Shown one piece after another: positions 43,809 through 51,775 of a DNA stretch of 64,000 bases. A program made the position numbers and the translations under genes. Source of the stretch: an uncultured Pirellula sp. (lineage in GTDB: Bacteria; Planctomycetota; Planctomycetia; Pirellulales; Pirellulaceae); contig CAIOHR010000349.1 of NCBI GenBank assembly GCA_903858115.1, forward strand, positions 1 to 64,000, given 5' to 3'. The notes beneath the pieces are model-generated. The model had not been told where the DNA came from and ran no database searches. It saw only the letters and a program-made list of their open reading frames with translations. The first letter of the stretch is position 1; each line of letters opens with the position of its first letter.

Positions 43809-44639
43809 ATGATGAAACTGTTTGATTTGACGGATCGAGTCGCCGTCGTATCCGGCGCTGCGCAAGGTTTGGGGCGAGCCACCGCACTGGCGCTCGCCCA
43901 GCACGGAGCCGATCTTGTTTTGGTGGATCGCAATCTGTCAGGTGCAGAAGCCACCGCAACTGAAATACAGGTACTCGGACGCAAGACACTGGTGGCTGGA
44001 ACCGACGTCTCCTCTCCTGAAGCCATCGCTGAACTGTTTCAACGGGTCGATACTCAGTTTGGACGAGTCGATTTTTTGGGAAATATTGCCGGTGACGGGC
44101 ATTTGGCCAAACCTGAAGAGTTGACCATCGCCGATCTGCATCGGGTGTTGCAGAATTTGGTCGTGGGCCGATTTTCGATGTGCCAAGAGGCGGGCAGGCG
44201 CATGCTGTCTCAAGGCCGCGGCTCGATCATGAACATCGGTTCGCTGGCTAGCTCCACAGCCCTCGGTCGTGGACATATCGCCTACAGCATGGCGATGGGA
44301 GCAGTCATCCAAATGACGCGTGAGTTGAGTACCGAATGGAGTTATCGCGGAGTCCGCGTCAATTGTGTAACGCCAGCGCAAGTGGTAAACCCGAGCCTTG
44401 AAGCCCGTATGGCCGACGACGGTACGCTTGAAGGTCGCTTTCTACGAGGCATTCCCGCAGGAAGGTTGGGACAGCCAAACGACATCATGGGCCTTGCGGT
44501 ACTCTTGGCGTCCGACGCGTCGGAATGGATCACCGGAGCCATCATCCCCATGGATGGTGGCAACATGGCCATGAACGCTGGCGGCACGCCAGGCCATGAG
44601 CCTGGGAATATTCAATCGTTTCGCACGGAGAGCAAGTGA
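43809..44639 (+). CDS. Short-chain dehydrogenase/reductase lacking the catalytic lysine
   Basis: About 276 residues from MMKLFDLTDR (ribosome site AGAGAAG; the earlier frame starts in a REP-2 arm). Cofactor motif VSGAAQGLGRAT (TGxxxGxG type) near residue 15; aspartate after strand 2 (VLVDRN) suggests NAD. The NNAG motif is altered to GNIAG. The catalytic Ser (NIGSLASS) and Tyr are present, but the YxxxK motif reads YSMAM, with Met (codon 44295-44297) for Lys. Remaining family features (RVNCVTPAQV, GRLGQPNDI, DGGNMA) are intact. The coherent sequence argues for a conserved variant subfamily and not decay. It overlaps the GTG start of E1 by 4 bases. Confidence 0.88.
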   Translation: MMKLFDLTDRVAVVSGAAQGLGRATALALAQHGADLVLVDRNLSGAEATATEIQVLGRKTLVAGTDVSSPEAIAELFQRVDTQFGRVDFLGNIAGDGHLAKPEELTIADLHRVLQNLVVGRFSMCQEAGRRMLSQGRGSIMNIGSLASSTALGRGHIAYSMAMGAVIQMTRELSTEWSYRGVRVNCVTPAQVVNPSLEARMADDGTLEGRFLRGIPAGRLGQPNDIMGLAVLLASDASEWITGAIIPMDGGNMAMNAGGTPGHEPGNIQSFRTESK

Positions 44640-46624
44640 ACTCAATGAACCAGCTTTGTAACCTGTCAGACGAAATGATTCTGGCCCTCTACCGCACGAT
44701 GCAAACTATTCGGCATACCGAAGAGGAACTCGCGAGGTGCCATCAGCGAGTACTCATTCACGGTGCATGTCATACTTATGTTGGCCAAGAGGCGATTGCG
44801 ACAGGTGTCTGTGCGCACTTATACCAGCATGATCCGATTTTCTCAACGCATCGTGGACATGGTCACGCATTGGCTAAGGGTATGCCACCGAGAGAATTGA
44901 TCGCGGAACTGTTCGGTCGCGAAACGGGGTGCTCTCGCGGACGCGGCGGCAGCATGCACTTGTTCTCACCTGTGATTGGAATGATGGGAACCAGCGGTAT
45001 CGTTGGGCCATGTCTGCTACAAGCGTGCGGCGGTGGGTACAGTTCGAAGATACTTAAGAACGGCACGGTTGCGGCGGCGTTCTTTGGTGATGGAGCGGTC
45101 AACAACGGGGCCTTCCATGAAGGGCTCAACATGGCCAGCATCTGGAAGCTACCGGTGCTGTTCATTTGCGAGAACAATCAGTACGCTACCGAAGTCCCCT
45201 TTTCCTATTCCAGCGGCAATCCAAGTATCGGGTCGCGAGGCGCCGCCTACGGAATTCCAGGCATCACCATCGATGGAAATGATGTGTTGGAAATCTACCG
45301 AGTCGCAGCAGAGGCCGTTGCACGGGCGCGAAGTGGTGGCGGACCGACATTAATCGAATGCAAAACGTATCGCACTCGAGCCCACGCCGAGGGGATGAGT
45401 GATTTCACTTACCGAACGAAAGAAGAAGTGGCAGCGTGGAAGGAGCGTTGTCCCATCGCGCGTTTGAGAACTGAGAACGGCGCGATGATCGATCAATTGG
45501 ACACGGTTGATCAAGAAGTGGTAGGCTTAGTAAAGGAAGCCAGAGATTTCGCTGAACGAAGCGAGGTACCGCCAGCCAGGACAGCAACTACGTATGTCTA
45601 TTCGGCAGGCGTTGTCGATGCTCAACTTCCAAAATCCGACTCTGAGTCGCGAGAAATCTCGTTTGTCGCCGCCACTCTGGAAGCCCTCGATCAAGCCATG
45701 GCAGCCGATCCAAAAATTTTCGTGATGGGTGAAGGGATCGGCGTTCGCGGTGGTAACTTTACAACGACGCTCGGCTTGTACGCCAAGTACGGAGCCGACC
45801 GACTTTGCGATACGCCTATCTGTGAACGCGGCTTCGTGGGGCTAGCCTGCGGAGCCGCGATGACCGGCACACGACCTATCATCGACTTTATGTTCATCGA
45901 CTTTATCAATGACTCGTTTGGAGAGATCGTCAACCAGATCGCCAAGATGCAGTACATGAGCAGCGGCCGACTGAAGATGCCTGTTGTATTGCGTGGTTGT
46001 GGAGGCGTCGGTCACTCGGCTGCCACGCATCATTCTGGAATGTATCATTCCATCTACTCGCACATTCCCGGTCTGCGCGTTGTATTGCCGTCCAATCCTT
46101 ACGATGCAAAAGGCCTTTTTGCACACGCACTGCGGAGCGACGATCCAGTTTTATTCCTCGAACACCGCGAACTGATGCAGAGCAAAGGTTCCGTTCCCAT
46201 GGAGCACTATGAAATTCCCTTTGGAAAAGCTCGGGTCGCACGAGCCGGGACCGATGTCACCGTGGTCGCACTCTCGTTAATGGTTCAGCATGCATTGAAA
46301 GCCGCCGAACAACTTGCGGGCGAGCATATCTCCGTGGAGATTATCGATCCACGCACCGTCTCACCCTTGGATGTCGACAGTATTCTGCAATCCGTTGCCA
46401 AAACGGGGCGATTGCTGGTTGTCGATGAAGCCTTTGGGCCATGTGGTTTCGCATCGGAGATTGCCGCTCACGTAGCTGACGCGGGATTCAACGATCTGGA
46501 TGCACCCATCAAACGGTTGCATGGTGCGTTCGCTCCTACGCCCTACGCACCGACACTGGAGCGAGCGGTCGTGCCCGATGTGGCACAGGTCGTGCAGGCT
46601 ATTCGCGATTTGATGGGAGAATAG
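44636..46624 (+). CDS. Thiamine-dependent 2-oxoacid dehydrogenase E1, alpha and beta subunits fused
   Basis: 662 residues. GTG start at 44636, 5 bases after GGAG and overlapping the SDR stop; an ATG at 44645 is the alternative. Residues about 10-315 are E1-alpha: HTYVGQEAIATGV, HRGHGHALAKG, GRGGSMHLF, and the thiamine-diphosphate motif GDGAVNNGAFHEGLNMA to ENNQYA. Residues about 340-660 are E1-beta: ALDQAMAADPKIFVMGEGIG, GTRPIIDFMFIDF, GHSAATHHSG, VIIDPRTVSPLD-type C-terminus. Separate alpha and beta genes are usual for acetoin, branched-chain and pyruvate complexes; the fused form is less common. It decarboxylates a 2-oxo acid (or acetoin-like substrate) and passes the acyl group to the E2 encoded 2 bases downstream. 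Confidence 0.93.
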   Translation: MNSMNQLCNLSDEMILALYRTMQTIRHTEEELARCHQRVLIHGACHTYVGQEAIATGVCAHLYQHDPIFSTHRGHGHALAKGMPPRELIAELFGRETGCSRGRGGSMHLFSPVIGMMGTSGIVGPCLLQACGGGYSSKILKNGTVAAAFFGDGAVNNGAFHEGLNMASIWKLPVLFICENNQYATEVPFSYSSGNPSIGSRGAAYGIPGITIDGNDVLEIYRVAAEAVARARSGGGPTLIECKTYRTRAHAEGMSDFTYRTKEEVAAWKERCPIARLRTENGAMIDQLDTVDQEVVGLVKEARDFAERSEVPPARTATTYVYSAGVVDAQLPKSDSESREISFVAATLEALDQAMAADPKIFVMGEGIGVRGGNFTTTLGLYAKYGADRLCDTPICERGFVGLACGAAMTGTRPIIDFMFIDFINDSFGEIVNQIAKMQYMSSGRLKMPVVLRGCGGVGHSAATHHSGMYHSIYSHIPGLRVVLPSNPYDAKGLFAHALRSDDPVLFLEHRELMQSKGSVPMEHYEIPFGKARVARAGTDVTVVALSLMVQHALKAAEQLAGEHISVEIIDPRTVSPLDVDSILQSVAKTGRLLVVDEAFGPCGFASEIAAHVADAGFNDLDAPIKRLHGAFAPTPYAPTLERAVVPDVAQVVQAIRDLMGE

Positions 46625-46626
46625 CA

Positions 46627-48036
46627 ATGGCACACTCAATCACGATTCCGCGCCTCGGTTGGTCGATGGAGGAAGGCGTGTTTGCCGAATGGCTCAAGTC
46701 ACCTGGCGAATATGTTCGCGCTGGTGAAATGATCTATTTGCTGGAAGGTGAAAAGGCAGCGCAGGAGATCGAATCTTTTGACTCGGGCTACTTATGTATT
46801 CCACCGGATGCACCTCAGCCGGGAGCAACCGTCCAAGTTGGCGAAGTGATTGGCTTTCTTCTTGCCGAAGGGGAACCCGCACCCGCGTCGGTTCATGTCC
46901 ATCGCTTCGACTCATCGCCCACTCCGTCGGTCGCCTCAGACAGCTTGCGTACTGAATCAGCGGATTCTCCTGCCGCTACTGTGTCTTCAAGTCCGCGGGT
47001 TGCGGGTCCCGCAGCGCGTCGATTGGCACGCGAACTGGGTATAGACCTGGGCTCTGTCTTCACCCCCGATCCGACCGGGCGAGTCCTTACGGAAGATATC
47101 CGAAGAATTGCCGCTCCTCATGATCGCAACCAGTCGATTGGCAAAAATGCAAAGGGCCCGATCGCAACGCCACGCGCACGCCGACGCGCTCGCGAACTCG
47201 GAGTTGATTGGAATCGTCTGACGGGTACTGGACGTGGAGGCCGAATTCGAGAACGAGATGTCGTCACTGCACCGTTAACACCGCAGGTGGCGAACACGGT
47301 AGCAGAGCCGACACCGTCCGTACCTGGTCATCATTTCCCTGCAAGCAAGTTGCGCCGAGTCATTGCACAGCGAATGATGGCGGGAGTTCATCAAGCTGCC
47401 CCTGTTACCCTAACAACGAAAGTCGATGCGCAACCGCTTTCATTCTTCCGCGAAAGACTGAAACTCGAGGCCAGCCATGGTACGGTTCCAAGCTACAACG
47501 ATTTTCTGATTGGATTAGCAGCTAAAACGCTGCGGCAGTTCCCGGAATTAAATGCCTGTTGGTATCGCGAAGGGATCTACCAATTTGAAGAAATTCACGT
47601 TGCCACTGCGATCGATACACCAGATGGTTTGTTAGCTCCGGTCGTCCGTCATACCGATCGCTTATCGTTCATCGAAATTGCGAGGCAAACCAGGCAACTC
47701 ATACAGCTAGCACGTACCGGACAGTTGAAGCAGGAGCATCTTACCGGGGGTACTTTCACCGTCACGAATCTAGGTATGTTTGGCATCGACGCTTTCACAC
47801 CGATACTCAACCTCCCGCAAGCAGCGATTCTGGGAATCGGTCGTATCATCGAAGAGTCAGTCGTTCGCGACAGACGTCTCGAAGTCGGCCTGACGCTGAC
47901 CCTCAGTCTGACCTTCGACCACCGCATCCTCGACGGCGCTCCAGCCGCCCGCTTCTTGCAGGCCATCGCCACCGCCATCGCCAATCCCACTTTTGCATTG
48001 ACTGACACCTCATTTGGATCAATGGACAAGAACTGA
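46627..48036 (+). CDS. Dihydrolipoamide acyltransferase (E2) with two subunit-binding domains
   Basis: 469 residues; ribosome site GGGAGA. Lipoyl domain residues 1-80 with the attachment Lys at about residue 43 in LEGEKAAQE. Two peripheral subunit-binding domains follow: AARRLARELGIDLGSV to GRVLTEDIRR (about 125-160), and ARRRARELGVDWNRLTGTG to RIRERDV (about 182-212). The catalytic domain (about 230-460) has the trimer-forming acyltransferase signatures TFTVTNLGMFGID and FDHRILDGAPAARF with the active-site His and Asp. Most E2s carry one binding domain; two is unusual. No E3 (lipoamide dehydrogenase) gene is in the window, so a shared E3 must be used. Last gene of the operon. Confidence 0.93.
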   Translation: MAHSITIPRLGWSMEEGVFAEWLKSPGEYVRAGEMIYLLEGEKAAQEIESFDSGYLCIPPDAPQPGATVQVGEVIGFLLAEGEPAPASVHVHRFDSSPTPSVASDSLRTESADSPAATVSSSPRVAGPAARRLARELGIDLGSVFTPDPTGRVLTEDIRRIAAPHDRNQSIGKNAKGPIATPRARRRARELGVDWNRLTGTGRGGRIRERDVVTAPLTPQVANTVAEPTPSVPGHHFPASKLRRVIAQRMMAGVHQAAPVTLTTKVDAQPLSFFRERLKLEASHGTVPSYNDFLIGLAAKTLRQFPELNACWYREGIYQFEEIHVATAIDTPDGLLAPVVRHTDRLSFIEIARQTRQLIQLARTGQLKQEHLTGGTFTVTNLGMFGIDAFTPILNLPQAAILGIGRIIEESVVRDRRLEVGLTLTLSLTFDHRILDGAPAARFLQAIATAIANPTFALTDTSFGSMDKN

Positions 48037-48039
48037 GCC

Positions 48040-48192
48040 AGCCATCGCGGAAGGAAACGGCAGAGACGGCAGCGGCGATTCTATCGCAATGTGGGACGCG
48101 GGCGTCCAGCATTCGAGAATCGGAAGACCGAGCGCGATGCCGAGGCCGCGAAAGAACCTGCTACGGTGGTTGTGTGATTGCCGGGAAGTCAT
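48040..48192 (-). pseudogene. DUF1552 N-terminal remnant
   Basis: The minus strand reads MTSRQSHNHRSRFFRGLGIA then LGLPILECWTPAS, a DUF1552 Tat leader (RRxFLRGLGxALxLPxLE) with the first Arg pair altered, then stops resembling the family and runs into the E2 3' end on the other strand. It marks the breakpoint where the metabolic island meets the exported-protein region. Confidence 0.65.
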
Positions 48193-48223
48193 TGATCGAT
48201 GAATGTCGTTTCTCGTGATCGAC

Positions 48224-48535
48224 TTAGTCGGCCGGGTCGAGCACCAGCAAATGCATGCCGAGCACGTAATCTTTGACATTGACGCGATACGCTTGCATGT
48301 GCGGCGAAACCGAGTGCGCCTTGAGTGCGGCGAGGTCTTCCCACTTCTCCACGACGACGACTTTGTCGGGACCGACCTTGGCTTGATTGGACAGATCGGT
48401 TAGTGCGTCCAGAGCAGGGCCGTATTCGATGCAGCCTTTCTCTGCGCGGACGTCGGAAATGATTTTCCGGAACTCGGTCAGGTATGTTTCGCGCGTGCCT
48501 GGTGCGAGTTCAATGGTGGCGATGACGTGGATCAT
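48224..48535 (-). CDS. Antibiotic biosynthesis monooxygenase (ABM)-domain protein
   Basis: 103 residues, no signal peptide. It follows the ABM pattern (PF03992): MIHVIATIELAPGTRETYLTEF, EKGCIEYGPALD, VVVVEKWEDLAALKAHSVSPHMQAY. The ferredoxin-like dimeric fold includes small monooxygenases, heme-degrading enzymes and AI-2-processing LsrG-like proteins; no specific residues allow a choice. Ribosome site AAGGAA. It follows a 54-codon ORF and PSD1 (48723) with short gaps, so it is probably the last gene of that operon. Confidence 0.88.
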   Translation of the reverse strand: MIHVIATIELAPGTRETYLTEFRKIISDVRAEKGCIEYGPALDALTDLSNQAKVGPDKVVVVEKWEDLAALKAHSVSPHMQAYRVNVKDYVLGMHLLVLDPAD

Positions 48536-48548
48536 TTTTTTCCTTTCG

Positions 48549-48713
48549 TTACTTCACAAACTTCACGTCCAACGTAGGCAGCAGGGCTTTCACTTTGGCC
48601 TGTGCTTCGTCGGCATGGATAAGGTTGAGGGATTCCTGGTTGGGGAATCGTATGCAGATGTGGCCACGGCCTTCGTCATCAACGTCGCCGGGTCCGTCAA
48701 GGATGTTTTTCAT
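48549..48713 (-). CDS. Small protein of 54 residues, unrecognised
   Basis: MKNILDGPGDVDDEGRGHIC followed by IRFPNQESLNLIHADEAQAK and VKALLPTLDVKFVK. It starts 9 bases after the PSD1 stop and ends 13 bases before the ABM gene, which argues that it is a real cotranscribed gene. Acidic N-terminus, amphipathic middle, no signal peptide, no known motif. It could instead be the decayed C-terminus of a larger gene. Confidence 0.5.
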   Translation of the reverse strand: MKNILDGPGDVDDEGRGHICIRFPNQESLNLIHADEAQAKVKALLPTLDVKFVK

Positions 48714-48722
48714 GAATGGGAT

Positions 48723-51692
48723 TCAGTTCACAAAAAGAAACTCGTTGCTGTTGATAAGCACGCGGCAGAGCGCGGCGAGGCCGTTCTTCTGAGCATATGC
48801 GATGAAGCCGGGGAGTTCATCCTCCGTCGGTTCGCGCAGCAGGATGCAGCGGATGGCTTCGGCGGGCGTAGTGACTTGTTTGCCCAACTCACTGCTGAAG
48901 TGCAGGACGAAACTGTTGTTGTAGAGCGCGAGGGATTGAAGCGACGAGGCGGAGAAACTGCGGCTCGAGGCGAGCAGTCCGAGGTCGGGGAAGTCGAGCA
49001 TGTCCATGAAAGGGTCGGGCACGCCGCGCCAGACAAAGCGGTAGATGCTGCGGCGATGCCTCGGTAGCGCGGACCAGTCGTAGGCGGCGTAGTCGAGCGT
49101 GGGCGTGAGCTGCACGGGCGGGCCGGTGATGAATTGCCGCTCGCTGGGACCGCCGAGGGTGAGGTCGAGTCTGTCAGCCGCAGCGAGGACGAAGTCACGG
49201 TAGCTGTCGGCGTCGAGGCGCAAGCGATTCATGCGCCAGAGCAGACGGTTGTCGCCGTCGAGCTTTGCACCCTCTTCGCGGTGCTCGCTGCTCTGGCGAT
49301 ACACGGCGCTGGTGACGATGAGGCGGTGCAAATGCTTCAAGGAGCCGCCGCTGTCTCGCAATTCGCAGGCGAGCCAGTCGAGCAGTTCGGGATGCGAAGG
49401 CACGCCGCCCATGCGCCCGAAATCGCTGGGCGTATCGCAGATGCCGCGACCGAAATGGTAATGCCACACGCGGTTCGCGATGCTGCGCCAGGTGAGCGGG
49501 TTTTTGTCATCGGCGATCCAATCCGCGAGCGAAGCGCGGCGTTCGGATTCATCGCCGGCGTGCGCGCTGGTGAAACGCGCGGGCAGCACCTTCACGGCAC
49601 TGATCGCGCCGCTATCGGCGTCACCGATGGGCTTATCAAACTCTCCGCGTTTCAAGATGTGCACGACCTTGGGCTTGGCCACGGTGGTCGGCTTGCCTTT
49701 GCTGACGGCGAGCAGCACATCGGCCTGCCTGCCTGCGGCATAGACGAGCGCCGGCGCGGGCAGCTTTTGCATTGCATCGGCGGCATGCAGGCGCAGCACA
49801 TGAGCAGCGAGCGCGACGTGTTGCGGCTCGGTGCGTTTATCGGCGGGAATCGCGAGCGCGGAGGAGGCGATCGCAGGCATCGCTGAAACGCGGGCTGCGG
49901 GTTCATCGGTCGCGGAGAGTGTGAAGCGGCCCACGAGATGCGACTGCGGCGCGAGTTGCTTCAGCGAGATGGTGAGCTTCGCGTCAGGCTTCAAGTTAAG
50001 CGGAGCAGCGAGTTCGAACACTGCATGGTGCGACTGACCCACGGCCGGATGAATACCCCAGCCCGTGGCCGCGTTGCCGTCAATTGCCGATGGAGCTGCG
50101 TAGCTGGCTTGATTGAAGTCCGCCGTCGCGCGTGAGAACTTCAACTTCACCGGCGACGATGCTCCAGCATCGAAGACCTGCGCCTCAAACTCGCTTACCG
50201 TAAGATTACCATTGTCCTGCCTGCCCGGACCGTCTTTGGGCAGGGACTTGTCCGCGATGACATCGAGCCGCAACGCGGTGATGCTCGCGAGGGGCGCCGT
50301 GGCGGTGATGACATACGTGTCTTTCTCCGGCTTGGTGCCGCCGGAGATGATGACCTCGCCGCTGCGCGAAAGCGTCGCGCCCTCGGTGCTGATGAAGCTC
50401 TCGTATTCGAGCGTCGTCCATTTTACCGCCGGCCCCTGACGCTTCTCCCAATCGGCGACGATCACCTCATTTTCTGCTGTGAGCAGCACGGTCTTGTCCT
50501 GCGATTCAGCGGCGGTGAGCAGCGACTGCCAATGCTTCCGCTGCTGCGCGACCTTCATGTCTTCATCAAAAGGAATATCGCCTTCAATGATGCCCGCAAA
50601 GACTGCTTGCAGCGCGTAGTAATCCTCCTGCGTGATCGGATCGAACTTGTGCGCGTGGCATCGGGCGCAGTTCGCCGTGGTACTGGTGAAGGCCGCCATC
50701 GTCTGCGTCACCAAATCATCGCGGTCGAGGTAGTCGAAGTTCGTCGGAGCCGTCTCATACGCGCTGTGGTCAAACACCCCCGCGCCAAGAAACCCGAGCG
50801 CAGCGATGAGACGCGGCTCCTCGGGGAAAAGACGGTCCGCAGCGAGCTGCTCGCGCACAAACCGAGACCAAGGCTTATCGGCGTTCAGCGACTCGATGAC
50901 ATAGTCGCGATACCGCCACGCATGATCCCGTGGCAGATCGTGACCACATCCATGCGTCTCCGCGAAATGAATCGTATCCAGCCAGTGCCGCGCCCAGCGC
51001 TCGCCATAGCGCGGCGAAGCGAGCAACCGGTCCACCAGATGCTCGTAAGCCTTCGGATCACTGTCCTTTTCAAAAGCCTCTACCTCGGCAGGTGACGGCG
51101 GCAAACCATGCAGATCGAAATACAACCGCCGGATTAGCGTGCGCCGGTTTGCTTCCGGAGAAGGGGTCAACTTCCGCTCCGCGAGCCGCGCCCGGATGAA
51201 GCCATCCACCGGATGCTCGACCGTCGAGCCTGCGATGACTGGAAGCGCGGGTTTCACCAGCGGCTTGAGTGACCACCAGTCCGTGGTATTTGGTCGCGTC
51301 TCTACGAGCACGCGCGGATCGGACGCTCCGCGCTTCACCCATTCCTCCAGCAGCGCGATCTCCGACGCCGGGAGTTTTTCTTTCGGCGGCATCTGGTGAT
51401 CGTCATCTGACCAGCGCACCATCTTGATGAGCAAGCTCTCCTCCGGTTTTCCCACAACGATAGCAGGCCCCGAGTCTCCTCCTTCCTCCCAGCCCGATTT
51501 GGAATCGAGCGTCAGCCCAGCCTTCATTGTCTTTTCGTGCGAATGACACTCGTAGCAGCGCTGTTTCAACAACGGCTCGATTTTGGACGTGAAGAACTCA
51601 TCCACATTCGCCGATGCAACATCAGCCGCCCGGACTGGCGTTGCAATCAGCAACAGGCCCAGCAGCATGATGGTGAATGAGTTGTTTCTCAT
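48723..51692 (-). CDS. PSD1 protein: PSCyt1 + DUF1549 + DUF1553
   Basis: 989 residues from MRNNSFTIMLLGLLLIATPVRA, chosen because a strong ribosome site (AAGGAG) and the signal peptide coincide; the open frame to 52277 is inside DUF1501. PSCyt1 has CYECHSHEKT and MPPKEKLP; DUF1549 has LRYD-type HFAETHGCGHD and a second heme motif CARCHAHKFDP; a beta-sandwich (KFSRATADFNQASYAAPSAI, HHAVFELAAPLN) lies near 450-620; DUF1553 (LTWRSIANRVWHYHFGRGI, QSLALYNNSFV) at the C-terminus. DUF1501 is upstream of it here, the reverse of the two left-hand clusters. Followed by the small ORF and ABM gene. Confidence 0.93.
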   Translation of the reverse strand: MRNNSFTIMLLGLLLIATPVRAADVASANVDEFFTSKIEPLLKQRCYECHSHEKTMKAGLTLDSKSGWEEGGDSGPAIVVGKPEESLLIKMVRWSDDDHQMPPKEKLPASEIALLEEWVKRGASDPRVLVETRPNTTDWWSLKPLVKPALPVIAGSTVEHPVDGFIRARLAERKLTPSPEANRRTLIRRLYFDLHGLPPSPAEVEAFEKDSDPKAYEHLVDRLLASPRYGERWARHWLDTIHFAETHGCGHDLPRDHAWRYRDYVIESLNADKPWSRFVREQLAADRLFPEEPRLIAALGFLGAGVFDHSAYETAPTNFDYLDRDDLVTQTMAAFTSTTANCARCHAHKFDPITQEDYYALQAVFAGIIEGDIPFDEDMKVAQQRKHWQSLLTAAESQDKTVLLTAENEVIVADWEKRQGPAVKWTTLEYESFISTEGATLSRSGEVIISGGTKPEKDTYVITATAPLASITALRLDVIADKSLPKDGPGRQDNGNLTVSEFEAQVFDAGASSPVKLKFSRATADFNQASYAAPSAIDGNAATGWGIHPAVGQSHHAVFELAAPLNLKPDAKLTISLKQLAPQSHLVGRFTLSATDEPAARVSAMPAIASSALAIPADKRTEPQHVALAAHVLRLHAADAMQKLPAPALVYAAGRQADVLLAVSKGKPTTVAKPKVVHILKRGEFDKPIGDADSGAISAVKVLPARFTSAHAGDESERRASLADWIADDKNPLTWRSIANRVWHYHFGRGICDTPSDFGRMGGVPSHPELLDWLACELRDSGGSLKHLHRLIVTSAVYRQSSEHREEGAKLDGDNRLLWRMNRLRLDADSYRDFVLAAADRLDLTLGGPSERQFITGPPVQLTPTLDYAAYDWSALPRHRRSIYRFVWRGVPDPFMDMLDFPDLGLLASSRSFSASSLQSLALYNNSFVLHFSSELGKQVTTPAEAIRCILLREPTEDELPGFIAYAQKNGLAALCRVLINSNEFLFVN

Positions 51693-51775
51693 GACTGGCT
51701 CCTTGGGACCGATGCGCGGTCCGCAGCGATGTCTGGCATATAATTCCGATGCGTTTTCATGGCCGGTGATTGGCT

